In this document: in pieces, positions 6,194-12,194 of the stretch
How positions within the stretch are numbered: the first letter of the stretch is position 1
How the letters are laid out: every line of letters begins with the position of its first letter
The notes under the pieces: model-generated
What the model was told of the DNA's origin: nothing
Database searches by the model: none
Seen by the model: only the letters and a program-made list of their open reading frames with translations
Assembly (NCBI GenBank): GCA_902767195.1
Contig: CACXGS010000333.1
Span: 1 to 12,194 of the forward strand
Source of the DNA: an uncultured Lachnospiraceae bacterium
GTDB lineage: Bacteria; Bacillota_A; Clostridia; Lachnospirales; Lachnospiraceae
Length of the DNA stretch: 12,194 nt
Direction of reading: 5' to 3'
Translations under genes and position numbers: made by a program

Positions 6194-8961
6194 ATGAACG
6201 GATCATGGAACGATCTGACCGAAGAGGAAGGGGGAGCGATCGGGCACGACATACGGAAACAAGGTCCTCAGACCGGGTCAGACGGGCATGGATTCTAATG
6301 CTCTGTTTTCTGGTACCGCTCCTGGTGATGATCACGGTGATGATTGCCTTTGAGGTGCAGCCTTTCGGGAACCGGTCTTTGATGATCATCGATGCTCTTC
6401 ATCAGTATATGCCTTTCTATTCGGTGTTATACGATAAGATTCGGGGAGGAGAAAGCCTGTTTTACAGCTGGCGGGCCGGGTTGGGAGTTAATTTCCTTTC
6501 CCTGATGGCCTACTATCTGATGAGTCCTCTGAATCTTCTGATTGTGTTTTTTAAGCGTTCCCAGCTGAATATGATTATGAGCATGATTCTCGTGCTGAAA
6601 GTGGCCCTCTGTGGCCTGACCATGGGAATCTATTGTAACGCAAAAAGCAGCAGGGCCAACCCCTTTGCCGTTGCAGCGGCAGCGGCATATGCATTAAACA
6701 GTTACATGGTGGGATACAGCTGGAATGTGATGTGGCTGGATTCTATTATGATGCTCCCGCTGATCCTCCTGGGGATTGAGCGGCTGGTGAATCAGAATAA
6801 GGGAGGACTTTACTGTCTTACCCTGTGTTACGCCCTGTTCTGCAATTATTATATCGGGTATATGATTTGCATATTCTCTGTCATATGGTTTTTGCTGGGG
6901 CGTTTTGAATCGCCGGGACATTTTTTGAAAAGAGGGCTGTATTTTGCTTTCTGTTCCCTGTCAGCAGGGGGGATGTCTGCCCTGATTCTGCTGCCTGCCT
7001 GGCTTGGGATACGAAAGACCTCCGCCGGAATGAAGTTTCATTTTCCAAAAGGGGATTGGCTGACAACGGTTCCCGAGATGCTTTACCGGCAGATTAATAT
7101 GTTGAAGCCCATCAGCCATGACAATGATTTTGATGGAAATCTGAATGCCTATGTGGGAATTTTTGTTCTTGTCTTCCTTTTCCTGTACCTGTTGAACAGA
7201 AATATCCGTCTCTCTGATAAAATACGGAGGATTCTGGTACTGGGATTCTTTTATCTCAGCTTTACCGAGACCCACCTGAATTATATCTGGCACGGATTCC
7301 ACAGTCAGTATGGTATTCCCAACCGTTTTTCCTTCCTGATGGGATTTGTGCTGATTGCCTGTGCTTTTGAAGTGATGGAGAATCTGGAATTTGTCCGTGT
7401 TTGGCAGGTCCTGATTTCAGCCCTTTGCTGTGGGGGAATTATCGCCTTTATCCTTTTAAAGGGGGGAGGGGAAGAGTCTGAAATAGTACTGATTCTTGCG
7501 GGAACGTTGATGATTATCTATATCTTCCTTCTTCTTATTTACTCCGTGGTAAGTACCACAGGCCTGAAGGAGCTGCTTCATCGCTGGCATGGAGAGGAGT
7601 GGAGATATGCCTGCTGTCTGATCCTTACAATTGTAGTGGTCGCAGAGATGGCGGCCTCCGGTGTGAAGGGCTATTATGAGAACGGTCAGATCAATGTGCC
7701 CAAATTTTACTCCTGGACGGAAGATATGGAGGAGGCCACCCGAATATCAGATGACGGGACATTTTACCGAAGTGAAGTGGTCTGGGCCAGGATGCTGGAT
7801 GAGGCTATTTATTATCCCATGAATACAGTAGGCCTGTTCGGATCCACAGCCACGGATACCATGGTGTCGGCCATGGATGATCTGGGCTTTGCCACCGGAG
7901 CCAATGAATATAAATATGTGGGAGAAAACGTCCTTACGAATTATCTTTTAAATGTTCGTTATCAGTATTACAAACAGGATGACGAGGTATTTACGGAATT
8001 CCATTACAGAGATACCTACGGAAGAGTCAACCTTTTTGAGAATCCGATTGACACGGATCCCGGTTATTTTGTGAGTCCCAATATTGAACGGTATTTTGAT
8101 TCTGTCAGTGCTTATCCCTTCCGGGCTATGAATTCTCTGGCGGAAGCAGCCTTTGAGATTCCCGAGCTGTATAAAGATGTTGAGATTCCGGATCCCGGAG
8201 TGGAAGGATGCAGTGTGAGACCTACAGGGAGTCCGGGAGAATACCGCTTTGAGTTTAAGGAATCAAAAGAGGATAATCTGGTTTTTGATATTCCGGTGAA
8301 AAACGGAGCAGAAGATCTGTATGTGTATTATGACGGAACCCAGGTATCAAAGGCCACGGTTTCACTGAACGGAAAGAATCTTGTATCCGGTGATTATGAG
8401 GGAAAGATGGTCTCCTGTAAAAATGCGCCGGCAGATTCTGTTCTCTCCGTAAAAATGACATTGAAAGGAGACGAAAAAAACGGGGTGATCCGTCTCTCTG
8501 CAGCCAGCCTGGACGCCGACGCCATGAGCCTGATTAAGGATGTTCGGAAGGAGAATCGTTTTACGGTGACCAAGTACAGTGATGCTTCTCTGGAGGGGAA
8601 GGCAAGAGTCGCTCCCGGCCAACATGGAAAACAACTGCTCTTCCTGTCAATTCCATATGATGATGGCTGGACGATTACGGTAGATGGAAAAAAGACTGAC
8701 CCCGTGTCCATTGGCAAAGCCTTTCTCGGCATTAAGCTTTCCGGAGGAGTCCATAAGATCCGAATGACCTATCTGTCACCGGGATTCCGTATCGGATGCG
8801 TGATCTCCATCATCAGTCTGATCCTGTTTATCCTGTTCCATGGAATTCGAAAAATCTATTGGAGGGTCAGAAAAAGAAACGAGCGCATGCAGCGAAAAAA
8901 GGAGGCTGCAAAAAGAAATGACTTCCTGGAGTCCGGCATCCGGGAAACGACAACAGAATAA
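6190..8961 (+). CDS. YfhO-family polytopic membrane protein (GT-C-like)
   Basis: The 923-residue protein starts with a very Arg-rich cytoplasmic segment (1-33), followed by a first membrane helix at about 34-54. Then comes an extracytoplasmic loop with D68 and HQY 71-73 and a W94-containing segment, positions that are conserved in YfhO proteins and resemble the catalytic loop of GT-C glycosyltransferases. About a dozen hydrophobic helices follow up to about 494. A large extracytoplasmic beta-rich domain spans about 495-865 and includes the PYDDGWTITVDG motif characteristic of the family. A last membrane helix lies at about 868-888 and a Lys/Arg-rich tail follows. Bacillus subtilis YfhO is implicated in lipoteichoic acid glycosylation with CsbB and GtcA; the exact reaction here is inferred. 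The 4-nt ATGA overlap with the GT2 gene shows the two are translated together. No terminator is obvious before the Tad region. Confidence 0.9.
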   Translation: MNERIMERSDRRGRGSDRARHTETRSSDRVRRAWILMLCFLVPLLVMITVMIAFEVQPFGNRSLMIIDALHQYMPFYSVLYDKIRGGESLFYSWRAGLGVNFLSLMAYYLMSPLNLLIVFFKRSQLNMIMSMILVLKVALCGLTMGIYCNAKSSRANPFAVAAAAAYALNSYMVGYSWNVMWLDSIMMLPLILLGIERLVNQNKGGLYCLTLCYALFCNYYIGYMICIFSVIWFLLGRFESPGHFLKRGLYFAFCSLSAGGMSALILLPAWLGIRKTSAGMKFHFPKGDWLTTVPEMLYRQINMLKPISHDNDFDGNLNAYVGIFVLVFLFLYLLNRNIRLSDKIRRILVLGFFYLSFTETHLNYIWHGFHSQYGIPNRFSFLMGFVLIACAFEVMENLEFVRVWQVLISALCCGGIIAFILLKGGGEESEIVLILAGTLMIIYIFLLLIYSVVSTTGLKELLHRWHGEEWRYACCLILTIVVVAEMAASGVKGYYENGQINVPKFYSWTEDMEEATRISDDGTFYRSEVVWARMLDEAIYYPMNTVGLFGSTATDTMVSAMDDLGFATGANEYKYVGENVLTNYLLNVRYQYYKQDDEVFTEFHYRDTYGRVNLFENPIDTDPGYFVSPNIERYFDSVSAYPFRAMNSLAEAAFEIPELYKDVEIPDPGVEGCSVRPTGSPGEYRFEFKESKEDNLVFDIPVKNGAEDLYVYYDGTQVSKATVSLNGKNLVSGDYEGKMVSCKNAPADSVLSVKMTLKGDEKNGVIRLSAASLDADAMSLIKDVRKENRFTVTKYSDASLEGKARVAPGQHGKQLLFLSIPYDDGWTITVDGKKTDPVSIGKAFLGIKLSGGVHKIRMTYLSPGFRIGCVISIISLILFILFHGIRKIYWRVRKRNERMQRKKEAAKRNDFLESGIRETTTE

Positions 8962-8963
8962 TT

Positions 8964-9016
8964 CTGGTAATAATTGGAAATTTCTTCTGGACAGAATTGG
9001 TAAATTATGGTAATTT
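8964..9016 (+). repeat. Phased decamer array (TGG at 10-bp steps) upstream of the TadZ-like gene
   Basis: Five decamers fit the pattern HTGGWMAWWW: CTGGTAATAA (8964-8973), TTGGAAATTT (8974-8983), then a 3-nt gap, CTGGACAGAA (8987-8996), TTGGTAAATT (8997-9006) and ATGGTAATTT (9007-9016). TGG occurs at 8965, 8975, 8988, 8998 and 9008. The last three decamers match the array before cpaF at 23 of 30 positions. One-turn spacing of direct repeats suggests a protein binding on one face of the helix. Confidence 0.6.
8988..9016 (+). promoter_or_regulatory. Candidate promoter of the TadZ-like gene
   Basis: TGGACA (8988-8993) and TAATTT (9011-9016) are 17 nt apart, within the decamer array. The -35 resembles TTGACA in five of six positions while the -10 is poor, as expected of an activator-dependent promoter. 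The equivalent positions before cpaF read TGGACA and TAATAT with the same spacing, so the alignment is conserved between the two sites. Confidence 0.4.
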
Positions 9017-9073
9017 ATGAAATGAAGCCCCGTAAAGGCTTTGATCTGTGAGAAGAAAGGAGAACATCGCAAG

Positions 9074-9970
9074 ATGTATAGACCTAAGTTGGATGAGCAG
9101 AAGATGGATGAACCTTATTCCGTTATTATCGCAGAAAGAGGAGAGTACGGCAGAAGACTTGTGCGTTATCTGGAGCGTACTCTCCCTTCTTATGTAAGGA
9201 TCTGTCATTTTACCACGGCCGAGGCTTTTCTGAATTCCCGGGGAAAGGCTGAGTACTATCTCATAGAAGAGGAGTTGTACCATGAGCTGGAAGGGAGATG
9301 GGAGCTGTCCCCCGGCGAGAAGGGACAGGTGCTGATTCTGTCGGATCGGGACGGTCCCGGAAGGTTCTGCATCTATGATACACCTTCCGGGATAAGGGAG
9401 TGGATGGAAGCCGGCATAAGAGATTCCTGCAGGGTACTGTCTGCCGGGGACTGCCGGATTACCGCTGTTTACTCGCCCCTGTACGAAGAAGACCTTCAGA
9501 AGATAGCCATGTCTTTCATGGAAGAAGGAGATCTCTTTTTGGGCTTTGAAGATCTCGGGCCGGTGATCAGCCGGCGCGCCAATGTCAGTGATCTGTGTTA
9601 TTTTATCCGGCTGCACTCCGAGGAGATCCTGGATACCATGGAGGAGCTGTGTGATCGCAGCACCGGCATTTTTCTCCTGGAATCTCCGGATATGTTTTTT
9701 TATCTGAGAGAGTTGAGTATCGAAGATTATAAATGGTTTTTTGACAGAATCAGGAGATCAGGAAGATATCGGAATATTATGCTGGCCATTGGCAACGGAT
9801 TCATATCAAGACCGGAGATCCTGCCACTTCTGGACCGGATGATTATGGTGGACTCATCGGAGAACTCACGCAGGCATGCACTTTGCACCAGGCTTGACTG
9901 GATTCTTCGAAGTGACGCGATAGCCTACCGGGGAGAGATTGTGAGAGTATACAAAGAGGAAGTTATGTAA
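9074..9970 (+). CDS. TadZ-like Tad locus protein, P-loop apparently lost
   Basis: I chose ATG 9074 (298 residues), which has AAAGGAG 11 nt upstream; a TTG at 9041 precedes that SD. The N-terminal part (about 10-95) resembles a degenerate receiver-like domain (YSVIIAERGEYGRRLVRYLE). Residues 129-135 (ITAVYSP) match the strand before the Walker A loop of clostridial TadZ proteins. The expected G-x-GKT/S loop is absent, replaced by LYEEDLQKIA. Later family landmarks are recognisable: VSDLCYFIR (171-179), a SPDMFFYLREL region in place of the P-rich P-loop-domain segment, IMLAIGNG (235-242) where the Walker B strand would be but without its acidic residue, and LLDRMIMV after it. TadZ normally is a MinD/ParA-like protein that positions the pilus machinery at the membrane; here nucleotide binding looks lost. 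Position directly before cpaF supports the assignment. It is based on recalled family architecture, not an alignment. Confidence 0.65.
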   Translation: MYRPKLDEQKMDEPYSVIIAERGEYGRRLVRYLERTLPSYVRICHFTTAEAFLNSRGKAEYYLIEEELYHELEGRWELSPGEKGQVLILSDRDGPGRFCIYDTPSGIREWMEAGIRDSCRVLSAGDCRITAVYSPLYEEDLQKIAMSFMEEGDLFLGFEDLGPVISRRANVSDLCYFIRLHSEEILDTMEELCDRSTGIFLLESPDMFFYLRELSIEDYKWFFDRIRRSGRYRNIMLAIGNGFISRPEILPLLDRMIMVDSSENSRRHALCTRLDWILRSDAIAYRGEIVRVYKEEVM

Positions 9971-9988
9971 CGACCTCCTGTTTTTTTT
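9956..9988 (+). terminator. Possible weak terminator overlapping the TadZ-like gene stop
   Basis: GAGG (9956-9959) pairs with CCTC (9974-9977). Inside it, a 2x2 mismatch and GTT/AAC close an ATGT loop that contains part of the stop region. An eight-T run (9981-9988) follows 3 nt after the stem. The stem is short, so termination is probably partial. A separate promoter for cpaF follows at once, which fits partial termination. Confidence 0.35.
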
Positions 9989-9997
9989 ACTATTTTG

Positions 9998-10027
9998 CTG
10001 GACATATCTGGAAGAATATGGTAATAT
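9998..10027 (+). repeat. Phased decamer array upstream of cpaF
   Basis: Three contiguous decamers, CTGGACATAT, CTGGAAGAAT and ATGGTAATAT, put TGG at 9999, 10009 and 10019, exactly one helical turn apart. They correspond in order to the last three decamers of the array before the TadZ-like gene. The array runs directly into the -10 box of cpaF. Confidence 0.65.
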
Positions 10028-10030
10028 AAT
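9999..10030 (+). promoter_or_regulatory. Candidate activator-dependent promoter of cpaF
   Basis: A perfect TATAAT lies at 10025-10030 with no acceptable -35 at 17 nt; TGGACA (9999-10004) is 20 nt away from it. The space where a -35 would be is filled by the decamer array, as expected if an activator replaces -35 recognition. An alternative reading is TGGACA to TAATAT (10022-10027) with 17-nt spacing. Either way transcription should start at about 10034-10037. Confidence 0.5.
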
Positions 10031-10082
10031 GCAGCAATGGAAATAATAAACATTTTCCGGGCTGCCATGAAAGGGCAATATT

Positions 10083-11333
10083 ATGAAGAAAGGGTATACT
10101 AATTCCCTGAGAAAAGAAGTTCTCGACCGGATCAGTCATCAGAAAGAGCTGTCGGATCGTGAAGTATACCGGGAGATTGACAGTATCCTGCTCACAAGAA
10201 GTCACGAAGAGTATTCTTCTCTGGAGTCCATGCTGAAATACCGGGAAGCTGTTTTCGATTCTATTCGTAGATTTGGCGTACTGGAACCCTATCTGAACGA
10301 TGACCAGGTCACTGAGATCATGATTGTCGGCTCCGGTAAGATTTTCATCGAGCGATGCGGTGTCATTATAAGAACCGATCAGAGTTTTTTTGATGAGGAG
10401 GAAGTGTATCGTCTGATCGATCAGATCGTGGCTCCCACGAACCGGATGGTGAATGAGAGCAGGCCGGTTGCAGACAGCCGGCTCCCGGACGGATCTAGGG
10501 TGCACATTGTTTTACCTCCGGTGTCTCTGGTCGGACCTGTTATAACCATCCGCAAGTTCAGGAAGGGAGGCATGACAATAGAAGATTTGATCCGATACGG
10601 GGAATTCCCGCCGGAACTGGCGCCAGTGCTCCGATGTTATGTAAAGGGACGTTATTCCATACTTTTATCAGGCGCTACGAATAGCGGGAAGTCTTCTTTG
10701 CTGAATGCTCTGGGTGCGTATATCGGGGAGAAGGAAAGGATTATTACGATTGAAGATTCAGCGGAACTGCAGATGTTTCATATAGATAATCTGGTCCGGC
10801 TGGAGACCAGGGACCCGAATGTGGAGGGAGAGAATGAAGTGACGATGGAAGATCTGATCAAAGCCAGTCTGAGGATGCGGCCGGACAGGATCATTGTAGG
10901 AGAAGTCCGCGGCGCAGAGGCCATGGCGATGCTTCAGGCTCTTTCTACCGGGCATAACGGGTCCTTCAGTTCCATCCATGCCAATTCCTGCCGGGATGCC
11001 CTGCGCAGATTGGAGACTATGGTCTTGATGGGTGTGGATATGCCTCTTAAGGCGATTCAGGGATTGATAGGTTCTGCTGTCGATATCCTGATTCATCTGG
11101 AGAGAACGGCAAATGGAGAGAGAAGATTGACGGAGATTGTGGAGCTGGTGGATTTTGACGGGACAGATTATCAGATGAATTCCCTGTTTGGTCTTCGTTC
11201 CGATGAAGGAGGAACGTCTGTCCTATCCATGATCCATGATCTTTCTGAAGGAAAGAAGATGGTGGCTGCAGGGATATGGAATGATTATAAAAGGGCGGTG
11301 ATGCATTATCAGAGTTGTTACGGGAGGGACTAA
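10083..11333 (+). CDS. cpaF: CpaF/TadA secretion ATPase of the Tad (Flp) pilus
   Basis: The 416-residue protein is of usual length for CpaF. Order of motifs: an N-terminal helical domain (1-85), a typical EIMIVGSGKIFIE strand (about 79-91), and an arginine-rich segment with SRLPDGSRVHIVLPP (about 131-145). Then come Walker A GATNSGKSS (197-205), the Asp box ITIEDSAELQ (about 221-230), Walker B IIVGEVRG (270-277) and the His box with G290-H291 and SSIHAN (296-301). It is a cytosolic hexameric ATPase that powers assembly of Flp-type pili through the TadB/TadC membrane platform. All catalytic elements look intact. The SD is weak (AAGGG, 7 nt from ATG 10083). It has its own predicted promoter and lies 112 nt after the TadZ-like gene and 61 nt before the tadB ATG. 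Confidence 0.95.
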   Translation: MKKGYTNSLRKEVLDRISHQKELSDREVYREIDSILLTRSHEEYSSLESMLKYREAVFDSIRRFGVLEPYLNDDQVTEIMIVGSGKIFIERCGVIIRTDQSFFDEEEVYRLIDQIVAPTNRMVNESRPVADSRLPDGSRVHIVLPPVSLVGPVITIRKFRKGGMTIEDLIRYGEFPPELAPVLRCYVKGRYSILLSGATNSGKSSLLNALGAYIGEKERIITIEDSAELQMFHIDNLVRLETRDPNVEGENEVTMEDLIKASLRMRPDRIIVGEVRGAEAMAMLQALSTGHNGSFSSIHANSCRDALRRLETMVLMGVDMPLKAIQGLIGSAVDILIHLERTANGERRLTEIVELVDFDGTDYQMNSLFGLRSDEGGTSVLSMIHDLSEGKKMVAAGIWNDYKRAVMHYQSCYGRD

Positions 11334-11340
11334 GCTTCTG

Positions 11341-11395
11341 AAGGCAGCAGAGGAATACTTTCTGCCATTCGCGGCAGGAGAATGTCTCCTGGTCA
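11341..11395 (+). promoter_or_regulatory. Self-complementary leader before the tadB ATG (possible translation control)
   Basis: Four segments can pair alternately. GGCAG (11343-11347) can pair with CTGCC (11362-11366); that with GGCAG (11373-11377), extendable to seven pairs with one wobble; and CAGGAGA (11375-11381) with TCTCCTG (11385-11391) around an ATG loop. The last two structures mask AGGAG, the only SD-like run before ATG 11395. If tadB in fact starts at CTG 11338, these bases are coding and the pairing may be incidental. Confidence 0.3.
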
Positions 11396-12060
11396 TGATT
11401 AACGGTTTGTGTTACAGAAGCCTCCTGTGGATGATCCCGCTGCAGCTTCTTCAGATTCCTGTTCAGAGTGAGTATAGAAGATGGGAATCTGAGCGAGAGA
11501 AACGATGGTATATGGAAGGGTTTCAGGAGATCCTGTCTTCTCTTGTCACATCTCTTCACGCAGGGCTGTCTCTGGAGAATGCATGCCGCAGTGCCCTTCA
11601 TGAGCTGAGACTGTGTTATGTGGGAAGGACGCATCCTGCCCTTTCAAAGATGGAAGAACTCTGCAGGGGACTTGATCTTAATATTCCGGTGGAAGTGCTT
11701 TTTTTACGTTTCGCAGAAGAATCCCAGGTGGAGGACATCTATGAGTTTGCCATTGTTCTGGATATTGTCCGGAAAACCGGCGGGAACATAATAGATATCA
11801 TCCGGACCACGGCGGATCATTTAAAGATGAAGATGGATACAGCCAATGAAATGAGAGTCATCCTGAGCGGGATACTCTTTGAAAAAAATGTCATGTTGCT
11901 GATGCCTTTTTTCATGCTGGGCTATCTGAATCTGACAGGGAGCACCTATACAGATTGTTTTTATTATACAGCAGCAGGAAGAGTGGTTATGAGTGGGGTG
12001 ATTCTGGTCGTGACTGTTTGTTATTACTGGTCAGAACATATCGTGAAGATTGAGATATAG
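11395..12060 (+). CDS. tadB: TadB-like Tad pilus membrane platform protein (T2SSF domain)
   Basis: From ATG 11395 the product is 221 residues. It has an N-terminal hydrophobic segment (about 1-24, LLWMIPLQLLQIPV), then a basic juxtamembrane stretch and the T2SSF domain. That domain includes SLVTSLHAGLSLENA, an EDIYEFAIVLDIVRKTGGN helix-turn with the conserved R-x-T-GGN, and the SGILFEKNVML motif. Two C-terminal membrane helices follow (about 162-178 and 192-213). TadB sits in the inner membrane with TadC and transmits CpaF ATPase motion to pilin assembly. The frame stays open upstream to 11302, and residues encoded before the ATG (ECLLV) extend the first membrane helix. A CTG at 11338 sits 8 nt after GGGAGGGA and would give 240 residues. 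The true start is therefore uncertain. It follows cpaF in the same operon. Confidence 0.88.
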   Translation: MINGLCYRSLLWMIPLQLLQIPVQSEYRRWESEREKRWYMEGFQEILSSLVTSLHAGLSLENACRSALHELRLCYVGRTHPALSKMEELCRGLDLNIPVEVLFLRFAEESQVEDIYEFAIVLDIVRKTGGNIIDIIRTTADHLKMKMDTANEMRVILSGILFEKNVMLLMPFFMLGYLNLTGSTYTDCFYYTAAGRVVMSGVILVVTVCYYWSEHIVKIEI

Positions 12061-12072
12061 CCGGGAGAGAAT

Positions 12073-12194
12073 ATGATGATGAGAAAGAAAGCTTTTGGCA
12101 GGAAAAGTCTTGCCCATCGCTATCGTGCACATATCCGGAAGTATTTTCTGACGGAATCCGGAAGCGAAGAGAGAGAGGAAGGAATCCGGGTGGA
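12073..12194 (+). CDS. Start of the next Tad-locus gene (5' part only, possibly tadC)
   Basis: GGGAGAG lies just upstream of three consecutive ATG codons (12073, 12076, 12079); the SD fits the second best, and I report from the first. The 40 visible residues begin MMMRKKAFGRKSLAHRYR and are strongly basic, turning acidic near the right edge (TESGSEEREEG), without any membrane segment so far. The start is 12 nt after the tadB stop, so it belongs to the same operon. By gene order in Tad loci it could be the second platform protein TadC. The visible part contains nothing diagnostic. Confidence 0.6.
   Translation, partial: MMMRKKAFGRKSLAHRYRAHIRKYFLTESGSEEREEGIRV

Noticed and set aside
9041..9073. 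TTG at 9041 as the start of the TadZ-like gene
   Set aside because: It lies upstream of the AAAGGAG site at 9056-9062, which points to the ATG at 9074.
9005..9616. Minus-strand open frame of 203 codons opposite the TadZ-like gene
   Set aside because: It runs through the promoter region and into the coding region of a better-supported gene; composition is unlike a protein and no SD is seen.
8964..10027. LytTR-type regulator site for the TGG repeats
   Set aside because: LytTR sites are 9-bp repeats with about 21-bp centre spacing; here the steps are 10 bp, closer to OmpR/PhoB-type sites.
1..12194. CRISPR array, tRNA, rRNA, insertion sequence or phage attachment site
   Set aside because: No regularly spaced long repeats, cloverleaf-like sequences, transposase frames or terminal inverted repeats were seen on reading both strands.

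Overview
The window looks like chromosomal DNA of an anaerobic low-to-mid GC Gram-positive bacterium of the class Clostridia, most likely family Lachnospiraceae. The reasons are strong GGAGG-type ribosome binding sites, Rho-independent terminators, a ferredoxin-fused aldo/keto reductase, a secreted bacterial Ig-like (BIG2) protein, a YfhO-family membrane protein and a clostridial-style Tad (Flp pilus) locus. This is inference from gene content; no rRNA or tRNA is present to confirm it. I see no insertion sequence, phage gene, CRISPR array or integrase.

Layout. (1) 1-603: 3' end of an aldo/keto reductase with two C-terminal 4Fe-4S motifs, facing a minus-strand gene across a bidirectional terminator. 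(2) 652-2846, minus strand: a PHP-domain phosphoesterase, a strongly cationic secreted BIG2 protein with its own terminator, and a 101-residue protein of unknown function. (3) 2929-5072, plus strand, divergent from the previous block: a 268-residue protein of unknown function followed after 38 nt by a DUF815-type AAA+ ATPase, probably an operon. (4) 5271-8961: a tightly coupled three-gene unit of a 59-residue charged protein, a family 2 glycosyltransferase (ATGA overlap) and a large YfhO-type polytopic membrane protein (ATGA overlap). It probably modifies a cell-surface polymer. (5) 9074 to the right edge: start of a Tad/Flp pilus secretion locus, with a TadZ-like protein, the CpaF/TadA assembly ATPase, the TadB inner-membrane platform protein and the beginning of another gene.

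The most interesting signals lie in the Tad locus. The TadZ-like gene appears to have lost its P-loop: the place where family members carry a Walker A motif is short and contains no GK[ST]. The regions upstream of the TadZ-like gene and of cpaF both carry an array of decamers of the form HTGGWMAWWW at exact 10-bp spacing (TGG at 8965, 8975, 8988, 8998, 9008 and at 9999, 10009, 10019). The second array runs into a perfect TATAAT box. This looks like the binding platform of a helically phased, direct-repeat activator (OmpR/PhoB-type geometry) controlling both transcription units. The start of tadB is also unclear: the best SD points at a CTG codon, while the first ATG lies behind a self-complementary leader.

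Other points worth a check are the uncharacterised protein paired with the DUF815 ATPase, the small protein heading the glycosyltransferase/YfhO unit, and a strong hairpin after the DUF815 gene whose T-tract lies on the minus strand.
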